Of a stretch of 55,149 bases of DNA, positions 17,108 to 25,377 are shown piece after piece. A program made the position numbers and the translations under genes. Each line of letters starts with the position of its first letter. Positions within the stretch are counted from its first letter, which is position 1. Origin of the DNA: CAYUVF01 sp964448045 (GTDB lineage: Bacteria > Bacteroidota > Rhodothermia > Rhodothermales > Salinibacteraceae); contig CAYUVF010000025.1 of NCBI GenBank assembly GCA_964448045.1, positions 1-55,149 on the forward strand. Direction: 5' to 3'. The notes under the pieces were generated by a model. That model was given only the letters and a program-made list of their open reading frames with translations. It was not told the origin of the DNA and ran no database searches.

Positions 17108-18478
17108 TCATGCCTCCTCGGGGTGGCGGGGCCGCATCTGGAAGTCGTCGAGGTAGCGCGTATCGAAATTACCGGTCCGGAAGCCCTCGTCCTCCATCAT
17201 CTGCTGATGGAACGGGACTGTGGTTTCGATGCCTTCGATGACAAACTCATCCAGCGCGCGCTTCATCTTGTTGATGGCCCGCTCGCGGGTTTTGCCGCGC
17301 ACGATGAGCTTGCCGATCATGGAGTCGTACGTGGGCGGAATCACGTAATTGGCATACGCGTGGGTGTCGACGCGCACACCATGACCGCCCGGCAGATGGA
17401 ATGCCGAAATCGTCCCAGGCGCCGGGCTAAAGTTCCGGTACGGGTTCTCAGCGTTGATGCGGCACTCGATGGCGTGCCCTTCCATCTCGATGTCGCGCTT
17501 GCGCACGTTCTCGCCCATGGCCACGCGGATCTGATACTCGACCAGATCGCAGTCGCAGACCTCCTCGGTGACGGGATGCTCCACCTGCAGGCGGGTGTTC
17601 ATCTCCATAAAGTAAAAGTTGCGGTCGGCATCGACCAGAAACTCGATCGTGCCGGCGCCTTCATAGTTGACGGCCTCGGCGCCGCGCACGGCGGCGTCGC
17701 CCATGGCGGCGCGCAGTTCCTCGTCGACAATCGGGGACGGGGACTCCTCGATCAGCTTCTGATGGCGGCGCTGGATGGAGCACTCCCGCTCGCCGTAATG
17801 GACCACGTTGCCCTGCCCATCACCCAGAAGCTGAATCTCGACGTGGCGCGGCTTTTCGACCACGCGCTCGATGTACACGTTCGGGTTGCCGAAAGCGGCC
17901 TCGGCTTCGCTTCGGGCGCTGTTATAGGCCTGCACGAACTTGTCTTCCGTTGGAACGAGGCGCATCCCGCGCCCGCCGCCGCCTGCGCTGGCTTTAATCA
18001 TCAGCGGGTAGCCGACTTCGTTCGCGACGCGTTTGGCGTCGTCGACGTCTTCGACTACGCCGTCGGAGCCGGGTACGATGGGCACGCCGGCTTTGGCCAT
18101 GGTCTTTTTGGCGAGGCTCTTCTCGCCCATCAGGCGAATTGTCTCCGGCGAGGGACCGATGAACTTGATGCCGTGATCCTGGCAGATGGCGCTGAACTCG
18201 GCGTTCTCCGAAAGGAAGCCATAGCCGGGATGAATGGCGTCGGCGCCGGTCACCTCGGCGGCCGCGATGATGCGATCCGGACGGAGATAGCTCTGGTTGG
18301 ACGGCCCTGGCCCGATGCACACCGCCTCGGTTGCAAAACGAACGTGGAGCGCATCGCGGTCGACCGTCGAATATACGGCCACCGTTTTGAGCCCCATCTC
18401 GTGACAGGTTCGAATGATACGAAGGGCGATTTCGCCGCGATTGGCAATGAGGACTTTCTTCACAGATCTGGACGTCAA
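17108..18478 (-). CDS. accC: Biotin carboxylase subunit of acetyl-CoA carboxylase
   Basis: A 456-residue ATP-grasp enzyme that carboxylates the biotin on AccB. Seen: KKVLIANRGEIALRIIRT at the N-terminus, the glycine-rich ATP loop SAGGGGRGMRLV, GERECSIQRRHQKLIEE, and NTRLQVEHPVTEEV near the active site. No ATG opens the frame: I chose TTG at 18478 because AAGGAG lies 6 bases upstream, while GTG at 18463 matches the family N-terminus better but has no such site. It follows accB by 28 bases, forming the accB-accC pair of fatty acid synthesis. Confidence 0.95.
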   Translation of the reverse strand: MTSRSVKKVLIANRGEIALRIIRTCHEMGLKTVAVYSTVDRDALHVRFATEAVCIGPGPSNQSYLRPDRIIAAAEVTGADAIHPGYGFLSENAEFSAICQDHGIKFIGPSPETIRLMGEKSLAKKTMAKAGVPIVPGSDGVVEDVDDAKRVANEVGYPLMIKASAGGGGRGMRLVPTEDKFVQAYNSARSEAEAAFGNPNVYIERVVEKPRHVEIQLLGDGQGNVVHYGERECSIQRRHQKLIEESPSPIVDEELRAAMGDAAVRGAEAVNYEGAGTIEFLVDADRNFYFMEMNTRLQVEHPVTEEVCDCDLVEYQIRVAMGENVRKRDIEMEGHAIECRINAENPYRNFSPAPGTISAFHLPGGHGVRVDTHAYANYVIPPTYDSMIGKLIVRGKTRERAINKMKRALDEFVIEGIETTVPFHQQMMEDEGFRTGNFDTRYLDDFQMRPRHPEEA

Positions 18479-18506
18479 TTCGAACTCCTTCAACTCGGGG
18501 GCGCGC

Positions 18507-19133
18507 TTAGCTTTGCTCGATCACAAACAGCGGCTGATCGAATTCCACGGGCTCGGCATCTTCGACGAGGATTTTTTTGATGGTCCCCGCCGTTTCGCAC
18601 TCGATCTCGTTCATGAGCTTCATCGCCTCGATGATGCAGAGGATATCGCCCTCCTGCACGGCATCCCCCACATTGACGTACGGATCGGAGTCGGGCGAGG
18701 GGGCACGGTAGAACGTCCCCACGATCGGGGCCTTGACAACCGTTTCGTTCTCGGCCGTGGCCACCTCGTCGCCCTCGGCATCGGCTGCGCTGGAGGGCGC
18801 CTCCGCCGACGCGCCGTTGTTGGGCGCCGTGCCAGACGCCGGGCCCGGATTGTTCGCCGGCTGAGGAGCCGATTGCTGCTGCCCCCCCTGTTGCGGCGGC
18901 TGCATGCTCTGCCGGGGCGCCCCCTGAGGCGGCGCCTGCTGCTGCACCTGCGGCCCGCCGTACATCGGTGGCATCCCGTAGCTCATGCCATACTGCGGCA
19001 TGGAGGGCTGCATCATCACCGCCGGCTGGTTGCGCCGCACGGTGAGCTTGAAATCGTCTTCTTCGATCTCTACCTCGGCTACTCCGCTATCCGCGACAAT
19101 CTTGAGCAGCTCCTGAATTTTTGCGAGATCCAT
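18507..19133 (-). CDS. accB: Biotin carboxyl carrier protein of acetyl-CoA carboxylase
   Basis: A 208-residue carrier. N-terminal domain (1-34) MDLAKIQELLKIVADSG; then an unusually long linker (about 35-130) rich in Pro, Gln, Met, Gly and Ala; then the biotinyl domain with the attachment lysine K172 in IIEAMKLMNEIE. The linker makes it longer than the usual 150-160 residues. The start at 19133 is the family start; an in-frame ATG at 19157 is less likely. It is 72 bases after efp and 28 bases before accC, matching the widely conserved efp-accB-accC order. Confidence 0.95.
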   Translation of the reverse strand: MDLAKIQELLKIVADSGVAEVEIEEDDFKLTVRRNQPAVMMQPSMPQYGMSYGMPPMYGGPQVQQQAPPQGAPRQSMQPPQQGGQQQSAPQPANNPGPASGTAPNNGASAEAPSSAADAEGDEVATAENETVVKAPIVGTFYRAPSPDSDPYVNVGDAVQEGDILCIIEAMKLMNEIECETAGTIKKILVEDAEPVEFDQPLFVIEQS

Positions 19134-19205
19134 CTCTCGGTGTAGATTGATGAGCAAACAGTAAAGCGCCGGCGGGGAAACCAGCCGGGGCGCCGGGCAT
19201 CCGGC

Positions 19206-19784
19206 TTAGCTGGTCTGAACGCGCGTCTCGTACTCGCCCGAGCGCGTGTTCACCCGAACAACATCGCCTTCTTCGATAAACAGCGGTACATCCACCGTCG
19301 CCCCGCTCTCCAGATCGGCCGGCTTGGTGCCCCCCTGAGCCGTATCGCCTTTGAGACCGGGATCGGTACGCACGACTTCCAGATCCACCTTCTGCGGCAA
19401 TTCGGTTTTGAGCGGTTCGTTGGTGTCGGCGCGGAAAAGGATATCAACCTCACCGCCCTCTTTCAAATATTCGCGCCCATCTACTTGATCGGGCGGGAGT
19501 GAAAACTGTTCGTAGGTCTCCGTATTCATGAAGTGGAGACCGTAGTCGTCCTCGTAAAGATACTGGTGGGTTCGCTTCTCGACGCGCACCTCCTCCACTT
19601 TGGCGCCTGCGCGGAAGGTGTTTTCCAGCTCGCGGCCGTCTTTGATGTTTTTCAGGGTCGTGCGCACGAACGCGCCGCCCTTGCCGGGCTTTACGTGGAG
19701 AAAGTCGACGATCTGCCAGAGATCGTCTTTCCAGATGAACGTCAGTCCATTCCGGAAGTTACTGGTGTTGACCGTGGTGGGCAT
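19206..19784 (-). CDS. efp: Translation elongation factor P
   Basis: A 192-residue, three-domain tRNA-shaped factor that relieves ribosome stalling on polyproline. The modified loop is KPGKGGA with the tip lysine K35, which in other bacteria is beta-lysylated or otherwise modified; the modifying enzyme is not here. Domain II follows (RTHQYLYEDDYGLHFMNTETYEQF) and the C-terminal OB domain ends PLFIEEGDVVRVNTRSGEYETRVQ. The gene is first of the efp-accB-accC run and has its own sigma-70-type promoter. Confidence 0.96.
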   Translation of the reverse strand: MPTTVNTSNFRNGLTFIWKDDLWQIVDFLHVKPGKGGAFVRTTLKNIKDGRELENTFRAGAKVEEVRVEKRTHQYLYEDDYGLHFMNTETYEQFSLPPDQVDGREYLKEGGEVDILFRADTNEPLKTELPQKVDLEVVRTDPGLKGDTAQGGTKPADLESGATVDVPLFIEEGDVVRVNTRSGEYETRVQTS

Positions 19785-19823
19785 AGGTAATTACTTCGAA
19801 GGCATAGTCTGTTCAGGAGTGCT

Positions 19824-19853
19824 AATATACCGGATGGGAGGCTTGGCTGTCAA
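19824..19853 (-). promoter_or_regulatory. Sigma-70 type promoter of efp (efp-accB-accC)
   Basis: Read on the minus strand: a perfect -35 TTGACA (19848-19853), 18 bases, then -10 TATATT (19824-19829) followed by AGCAC. The predicted transcript start is near 19816, giving a leader of about 32 bases before the efp ATG. Confidence 0.7.
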
Positions 19854-19964
19854 TACGGAGTACCTGTCCATCTTTGGACTAAAGAATTGAACCGTGCAGA
19901 TGTTGCAACGACGCGTCTCCACGCCGCGCTCGGCGGTCGGGTGTCACATACAATTCACGCAGCC

Positions 19965-20732
19965 CTACCGGTACGTCTTCTCTTTACTGAGCACATCGAC
20001 CAGGTCACTCACGCCCACCGGCCCGTGCCGGTACAACAGCGGCTCGCCGTAGGTGGCACCGACGTTGTACCCGTACGTTCGCGCCCGCGCTTCGACCCAC
20101 TGGAAGAACTCGGGGTTGGAGACGAACGTCTCGGGCTCGTCGGACCCCGGCTCGTAGTCGGAGTTGAAGAACTGCGACTTAAAGGCCTGCAACGCCTCGA
20201 TGCGCTGCTCCCACACGTCGGTCACGTCGACCACGAAAGTCGGCTCGAACGAGATGGCCTGCATGTAGTGGAGCACGTGATGGGGACGCCACGGCTCTTG
20301 CGGGGTGCCGTCGTCTTCGGTCGTTTCAATCTTGGGCAGGCCGCTGTAATACAGCGCCTCGGCCGATAGCTCGGCGGCGGCGCAGTGGTCTGGGTGGCGA
20401 CACTCGGCCGCGTTGATGAGCACGATGTGTGGGCGGTAGCGGCGAATTCGCCGGATGAGCGCGCGCTGGTTGCTCTGGGTGTTGGCGATGTTGCCATCGG
20501 GCAGACCGAGATTCTCGCGGGCCTCCAGCCCGATGATCTCGGCAGCGCGCTGGGCCTCTTCCATGCGCAGCTCGGGCGTGCCCCGCGACCCCAGTTCGCC
20601 CCGCGTGAAATCGACGATGCCCAGCCGGTAGCCCTGCTGGCCGAGCAGGCACATCGTCCCCCCGGCACACAGCTCCACATCATCCGGATGGGCAGCGAGG
20701 GCGAGCACGTCGAGATTGGGGGAGGAAGGCAT
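19965..20732 (-). CDS. bshB1: Bacillithiol biosynthesis deacetylase BshB1
   Basis: A 255-residue PIG-L/LmbE-type zinc deacetylase, expected to convert GlcNAc-malate to GlcN-malate, the second step of bacillithiol synthesis. Seen: the zinc motif AAHPDDVELCAGGT (H15, D18), FTRGELGSRGTPELRMEEAQRAAEIIG, LPDGNIANT and ECRHPDHCAA with the third metal histidine, the pattern that separates BshB1 from MshB and other LmbE enzymes. A BshC gene lies 12 kb away in the same window, supporting the assignment; BshA is not seen. The frame ends 35 residues after the VSNPEFFQWVEARARTYG segment. Confidence 0.92.
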   Translation of the reverse strand: MPSSPNLDVLALAAHPDDVELCAGGTMCLLGQQGYRLGIVDFTRGELGSRGTPELRMEEAQRAAEIIGLEARENLGLPDGNIANTQSNQRALIRRIRRYRPHIVLINAAECRHPDHCAAAELSAEALYYSGLPKIETTEDDGTPQEPWRPHHVLHYMQAISFEPTFVVDVTDVWEQRIEALQAFKSQFFNSDYEPGSDEPETFVSNPEFFQWVEARARTYGYNVGATYGEPLLYRHGPVGVSDLVDVLSKEKTYR

Positions 20733-20917
20733 GAAAATAAGCGGTCACGTGAAGGCGGACGCCTCAGCCAGGCATCCGCCGGAATTTCACAGTTAAGATT
20801 GGGCCTCATCTGCCGATGGTTAAGGGTGGAGGCGACGCTGATACCGCCTCGACGAGGGCGCCGTTGACGGCGCAATCGTCTTATCTGACCCTTAGCATTT
20901 TGTACGGCCTGAACGCC

Positions 20918-21133
20918 ATGAACTATCTCCCCTTCGGCGAACGCGTCACCGGCAACCTCCAGTCCGGCGTTCCTGCCGAGCTGCAAGATTACTGCGTCGA
21001 CCTCTATCAGGAAACGCGCAACGCGTACGAAGAGGTCGGATGCCCACTGGGCGACTCGGATGAAGCGATGCTCATCTGGTTTACCTTCGAGTATCAGGCC
21101 ACCTGTCGCACGCGCCAGATTAATTGTAACTGA
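20918..21133 (+). CDS. Small four-cysteine protein of unknown function
   Basis: A 71-residue soluble product with no signal peptide or membrane segment. Four cysteines at 26, 42, 63 and 70, the last two in ATCRTRQINCN at the very C-terminus; the spacing is not a standard zinc-ribbon pattern. Overall weakly acidic. The start ATG at 20918 (MNYLPFGERVTGN) is chosen over one 102 bases upstream, whose extra 34 residues are low-complexity. It is divergent from bshB1 (185 bases apart) and convergent with leuS. No family recognised. Confidence 0.5.
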   Translation: MNYLPFGERVTGNLQSGVPAELQDYCVDLYQETRNAYEEVGCPLGDSDEAMLIWFTFEYQATCRTRQINCN

Positions 21134-21329
21134 GGACCACGGCAAGTACCCACCAGCGGTCGTCAAAGCGTCACGAACATCAACAGCGCACGCCTACATG
21201 CCCCGTCATGGTGCTCACTGCGTTCGCTGTCATGAGTCGTCATTCGTCGTAAAACCGATTCATGACCATCTCAAACGCGTTCATCGGACGCATGTGACAG
21301 CGCGGTGAGCAAAGCGAAACGCGCTCCAC

Positions 21330-23951
21330 TCAATTCACCACAAAGTTAACGATGCGGCCGGGCACGTAGATCTCGCGCTGGATCGTCTTGTCGTCGAGGT
21401 AGCGGGCTACGTTGTCTTCTTCCCGGGCCGCCGCCAGCACCTCGTCTTCCTCGGCGTCGGCATCGACTTCAATGGTGCCGCGCACGGTGCCGTTCACCTG
21501 CACGGCCATCTCTACCACCTCGCGCTTGAGGTAGTCCTCGTTGACTTCGGGCCAGTCTTCGTAAGCGAGCGTTTCGTCGTGGCCTAAGCGGCGCCACAAC
21601 TCCTCGCTAATGTGCGGCGCGAACGGGCTCAGCAGCAGCACAAACGGCTCGGCCACGGATTTCGGCACGCCGTCCCACTTGTTCGCGGCATTGACGAACT
21701 CCATCATCTTGGCGATAGCCGTGTTGAAGCTCAGGTCCTCGATGTCGGCCGTGACCTTCTGGATCGTCTCGTGCAGCAGGCGCAGCTCTTCGCGCGTCGG
21801 TTCTGTGTCGACCACGGCGGAGGCCGACTCCTCATCTCCAGCGATGAGGCGCCAGACGCGGTTCAGGAAGCGGAAGACGCCCTCGACGTCGCTCGTGCTC
21901 CAGGGCTTGACTTGCTCCAGCGGGCCCATAAACATCTCATAGAGCCGCAGCGAATCGGCGCCGTAGGCGCGCACGATCTCGTCGGGATTGACGACGTTGC
22001 CGCGGCTCTTGCTCATCTTGTGGCTGCGGGCCTCGACGCGGACCGCCGGATCAGATTTCAGGACGAATTCGTCGCCCTCCTTCTGCACCTCCGACGCATC
22101 TACCTGTCGCGCGGTGACCTCGTTACCCGTGCGCGTGTCGATGTCGCTCTCTACGTGCTCGGCGGATACGGGCTGGCCCTGCGCGTCGCGATAAAGCGTG
22201 TACTCCATCTCGCCCAGGATGATGCCCTGGTGTACGAGCGTCTGGAACGGCTCCTCCGTGGAGACAACGCCGGCGTCGTAGAGCACCTTGTGCCAGAACC
22301 GCGCGTAGAGCAGGTGGAGCACGGCGTGCTCCGCGCCGCCGATGTAGAGGTCGACCGGCATCCAGTACCGCTCTTTCTCCGGATCGACCAGTTGCTCGTC
22401 GTTGTTCGGATCGATGAAGCGCAGGTAATACCAGCACGACCCGGCCCACTGCGGCATGGTGTTGACCTCGCGCTTGGCGGGCTGGCCGGTCTCCGGATCG
22501 GTGGTGTGGACCCACTCATCGATGCTTGCCAGCGGCCCCTGCCCCTTCGGCCCATCCCGAAGCTCATCGTACGAGTCGACTTCGGGAAGCGTGACGGGTA
22601 GCTCGTCCTCGGGCACGGGCTTGGGCTCGCCGTCGACGTGAAGGATGGGGAACGGCTCGCCCCAGTAGCGCTGGCGGCTGAAGAGCCAGTCGCGCAGCTT
22701 GTAGTTCGTCGTGCCCTGACCATGACCGTGCTCTTCGAGCCAGTCGACGATGCGCTCGATGGCCGCGTCGACCCCGAGGCCGTTGATGTCGACCGCCTCG
22801 TTGGAGGAGTTGACGTGCTCTCCCTCGCCTGTATACGCTTCCTCCGCGATGTCGCCGCCGGCCACAACCTCGCGGATGGGCAGGTCGTAGCGCTTGGCGA
22901 AGGCGTAGTCGCGTTCGTCGTGTGCGGGCACGGCCATGATAGCTCCTGTGCCGTAGGATGCCAGCACGTAGTCGGCCACCCAGATGGGGATTTCCTCGCC
23001 TGTGGCCGGGTTGATGGCGTAGCCGCCCGTCGGTACACCGGTCTTCTCCTTCTGCAGCTCGGTACGCTCCAGCTCGCTCTTGCGCGCAGCCTTCTGCTGA
23101 TAGGTTTCGACGGCCTCGCGGTGTTCGTCCGTCACGATGTCATCGACCAGCCGATGCTCGGGCGCGAGCACCATGTATGTAGCGCCAAAGAGCGTGTCGG
23201 GCCGGGTAGTGAAGACGTTGAGCTGGTCGTCGAGCCCCACGACGTCGAAGTAAATCTCGGCGCCCTCCGACTTGCCGATCCAGTTGCGCTGCATCCTTTT
23301 GGTGGACTCGGGCCAGTCCAGCTCATCCAACCCCTCCAAGAGCCGCTCGGCGTAGTCGGTAATCTTGAGCATCCACTGGCGCAGCGGCACACGCTCGCAG
23401 GGGTAGCCGCCGCGCTCACTCTTGCCATCGATCACCTCTTCGTTGGCCAGCACGGTACCCAACTCGTCGCACCACCACACCGGCACCTCGGCCTGATAGG
23501 CCAACCCGCGCTCGTAGAGCTTCAGAAAGATCCACTGGGTCCACTTATAGTAATCGGGGTCGGTGGTGTTAACTTCGCGGTCCCAGTCGTACGAGAAGCC
23601 GAGAGATTTCAGCTGCTCGCGGAACCGTTTGATATTGCGCTCGGTGGTTTCGCGCGGATGGGTGCCCGTCTGCATGGCGTACTGCTCGGCCGGCAACCCG
23701 AAGGCATCCCAACCCATCGGGTGCAGCACCTTGACGCCCTGCATCCGCTTGTAGCGGGCGACGATGTCGGTAGCCGTATAACCCTCGGGATGGCCGACGT
23801 GCAGCCCCGATCCGCTCGGGTACGGAAACATGTCGAGCACGTAGAACTTGTCGTCTTCATCCGGCACCTCGTCCGGTGTGCGGAAGGTTTTGTGCTCCTC
23901 CCAGTAGCGCTGCCATTTCGGCTCGATCTCGTCAAACGGATAGGCGGACAT
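21330..23951 (-). CDS. leuS: Leucyl-tRNA synthetase
   Basis: An 873-residue class Ia synthetase charging tRNA-Leu. The HIGH-type motif is HVGH at 51-54 in YPSGSGLHVGHPEGY, and the KMSKS motif is intact in SHKMSKSRGNVVNPDEI; the CP1 editing domain contains TGVPTGGYAINPATGEEIPIWVADYVL and GTGAIMAVPAHDERD. There is an acidic insertion before KMSKS (about residues 585-630) within the leucine-specific region, and a very acidic tail (EVDADAEEDE), in line with a salt-adapted proteome. The start at 23951 (MSAYPFDEIEPKWQ) fits the family; the frame extends 39 codons upstream. Confidence 0.97.
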   Translation of the reverse strand: MSAYPFDEIEPKWQRYWEEHKTFRTPDEVPDEDDKFYVLDMFPYPSGSGLHVGHPEGYTATDIVARYKRMQGVKVLHPMGWDAFGLPAEQYAMQTGTHPRETTERNIKRFREQLKSLGFSYDWDREVNTTDPDYYKWTQWIFLKLYERGLAYQAEVPVWWCDELGTVLANEEVIDGKSERGGYPCERVPLRQWMLKITDYAERLLEGLDELDWPESTKRMQRNWIGKSEGAEIYFDVVGLDDQLNVFTTRPDTLFGATYMVLAPEHRLVDDIVTDEHREAVETYQQKAARKSELERTELQKEKTGVPTGGYAINPATGEEIPIWVADYVLASYGTGAIMAVPAHDERDYAFAKRYDLPIREVVAGGDIAEEAYTGEGEHVNSSNEAVDINGLGVDAAIERIVDWLEEHGHGQGTTNYKLRDWLFSRQRYWGEPFPILHVDGEPKPVPEDELPVTLPEVDSYDELRDGPKGQGPLASIDEWVHTTDPETGQPAKREVNTMPQWAGSCWYYLRFIDPNNDEQLVDPEKERYWMPVDLYIGGAEHAVLHLLYARFWHKVLYDAGVVSTEEPFQTLVHQGIILGEMEYTLYRDAQGQPVSAEHVESDIDTRTGNEVTARQVDASEVQKEGDEFVLKSDPAVRVEARSHKMSKSRGNVVNPDEIVRAYGADSLRLYEMFMGPLEQVKPWSTSDVEGVFRFLNRVWRLIAGDEESASAVVDTEPTREELRLLHETIQKVTADIEDLSFNTAIAKMMEFVNAANKWDGVPKSVAEPFVLLLSPFAPHISEELWRRLGHDETLAYEDWPEVNEDYLKREVVEMAVQVNGTVRGTIEVDADAEEDEVLAAAREEDNVARYLDDKTIQREIYVPGRIVNFVVN

Positions 23952-24084
23952 GGAGCTTTTTACGTTGGGGGTGAATACGTTAGTATACGTCGCAATCTCG
24001 ACGCGCGCCGCGTGCTTTGCAAATGCGAGGGAGGAGGTACGAGAGCTTGCGTGTAAATGTTCAGTCAATTACCGGTGGACGACC

Positions 24085-24438
24085 ATGCCTGAAAAAACCA
24101 ACATCTACCAGTACCGCGCCCGCGTCGTCTCGGTCTACGATGGCGATACGCTCCGCGCCGACGTGGATCTCGGCTTCTTCACCTGGATTCGAAACGAGCA
24201 GTTCCGCCTCGCACGGATCAATGCACCGGAGGTGCGCGGCCCCTCCCGTAACGACGGCCTCCGCAGCCGCGACCGACTCCGCGAGCTGGTCCTCGACCAA
24301 AACGTGCTCATCGAAACCGAGAAGAAAGGCAAGTATGGCCGCTACATCGCCGAGGTCTTCCTCGATACCGAGGGCGAGCTCGTTAACGTGAATGACCAGC
24401 TCGTCGACGAAGGCCTCGCCGAATACGCCACGTACTGA
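24085..24438 (+). CDS. Thermonuclease (SNase-like) family protein
   Basis: A 117-residue staphylococcal-nuclease-like OB fold. Seen: VYDGDTLRADVDLGF (calcium-binding Asp), the first catalytic arginine in EQFRLARINAPEVRG with the glutamate nearby, and KYGRYIAEVFLDTEGELVNVNDQLVDEGLAEY with the second arginine. No signal peptide is seen, so it is cytoplasmic as annotated, which is unusual for a nuclease of this type. The start ATG at 24085 was chosen because the residues upstream overlap the leader of divergent leuS and do not resemble the family. It may be co-transcribed with the CoA-binding protein gene 39 bases downstream. Confidence 0.85.
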   Translation: MPEKTNIYQYRARVVSVYDGDTLRADVDLGFFTWIRNEQFRLARINAPEVRGPSRNDGLRSRDRLRELVLDQNVLIETEKKGKYGRYIAEVFLDTEGELVNVNDQLVDEGLAEYATY

Positions 24439-24477
24439 GCCCCCTCACCGTCTCACTCATCTGCGTTCCCTCTGCTG

Positions 24478-24903
24478 ATGTCCTCATCCCCCAACCTCGC
24501 CGACCTGCTCGACACCACCGAAACGATTGCCGTCGTGGGCTGCTCGGCCCGCTCTTCGCGGACGAGCCACCAGATTGCCCGCTACCTCCAGAACGCGGGG
24601 TACCGCGTTATTCCCGTGAATCCGAACTACGACGAAGTCTGCGGCGAACAGGCTTATCCCGATTTGACGAGCATCCCGCATGACATCACCATCGACGTGG
24701 TCGATATCTTCCGAGCGTCCGAGCACACCGCCGATATGGTGCGCGGCGCCATCGAACGCGCCGAGCAAACCGGCCGGACCCCCGTCATCTGGACGCAGTT
24801 GGGCGTTTCGTCGGAAGAGGCGAAACAACTGGCCGAAGATGCCGGCTTGCCGTACGTGGAAAATAAATGCATGAAGGTGGAGCACATGCGACATGCCCGG
24901 TAA
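24478..24903 (+). CDS. CoA-binding protein (YccU family)
   Basis: A 141-residue Rossmann-fold CoA_binding domain protein. Seen: IAVVGCSARSSRTSHQIARYLQNAGYRVIPVNPNYDEVCGEQAYPDL, then IDVVDIFRASEHTADMV and WTQLGVSSEEA, and the typical ending VENKCMKVEH. These stand-alone proteins are related to the CoA-binding part of succinyl-CoA synthetase; no enzymatic role is established. It follows the SNase gene by 39 bases and is convergent with the GIY-YIG gene with 3 bases between the stop codons. Confidence 0.9.
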   Translation: MSSSPNLADLLDTTETIAVVGCSARSSRTSHQIARYLQNAGYRVIPVNPNYDEVCGEQAYPDLTSIPHDITIDVVDIFRASEHTADMVRGAIERAEQTGRTPVIWTQLGVSSEEAKQLAEDAGLPYVENKCMKVEHMRHAR

Positions 24904-24906
24904 ACC

Positions 24907-25377
24907 TCATCCTCCGGGCTCGAGCTCGGACCGATAATGCACGTCCGGTGCCCTGGCGACCCGTTGAAGCACCTGCCGGACCTGATCCAGAGCGGCCGCT
25001 CTGGATCTGTAGATCAAATGGGCCGGGCAACCACAGTCGGATGCGCCGAAGCCTGCCATTGGGATTACCGCCGAAGGGGCATCGGCCAGTGCCCGGGCCC
25101 ATGCGCATTCCAGACGCTTATCGCTGTACGCCACCCACACGCCAGACAGGACGGCCCCGGCCCGGAGGTAGTCGATATGCCAGTGGGCGTTCTTATCCGT
25201 GCGGGCGTGGCGTTCGACGCGGGCCTTCACCCCACCGGGCCCCAACGCACTTCCCACATATAAGTACCGGCCGGGGGCGGCGTCCAACGTCCCCAACCGG
25301 CCGACCTGAATTCGCATGTCCTGAGACAGCATCAGCTGGAGAACGTACGTGCCGGGTGCGGGGCGAAGATCGGCCAT
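24907..25377 (-). CDS. Uri-superfamily GIY-YIG-type endonuclease (DUF123)
   Basis: A 156-residue protein of the Uri/DUF123 group, related to GIY-YIG nucleases and sometimes fused to endonuclease III. The signature runs GTYVLQL, then QVGRLGTLDAAPGRYLYVGSALGPGGVKARVERHAR and HWHIDYL, which holds the GIY-YIG-type tyrosines, the catalytic arginine and a histidine. A cysteine pair CGCPAHL lies near the C-terminus. DNA repair is presumed in the family; not shown here. It is convergent with the CoA-binding gene and begins the gene-poor stretch to hrpB. Confidence 0.8.
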   Translation of the reverse strand: MADLRPAPGTYVLQLMLSQDMRIQVGRLGTLDAAPGRYLYVGSALGPGGVKARVERHARTDKNAHWHIDYLRAGAVLSGVWVAYSDKRLECAWARALADAPSAVIPMAGFGASDCGCPAHLIYRSRAAALDQVRQVLQRVARAPDVHYRSELEPGG

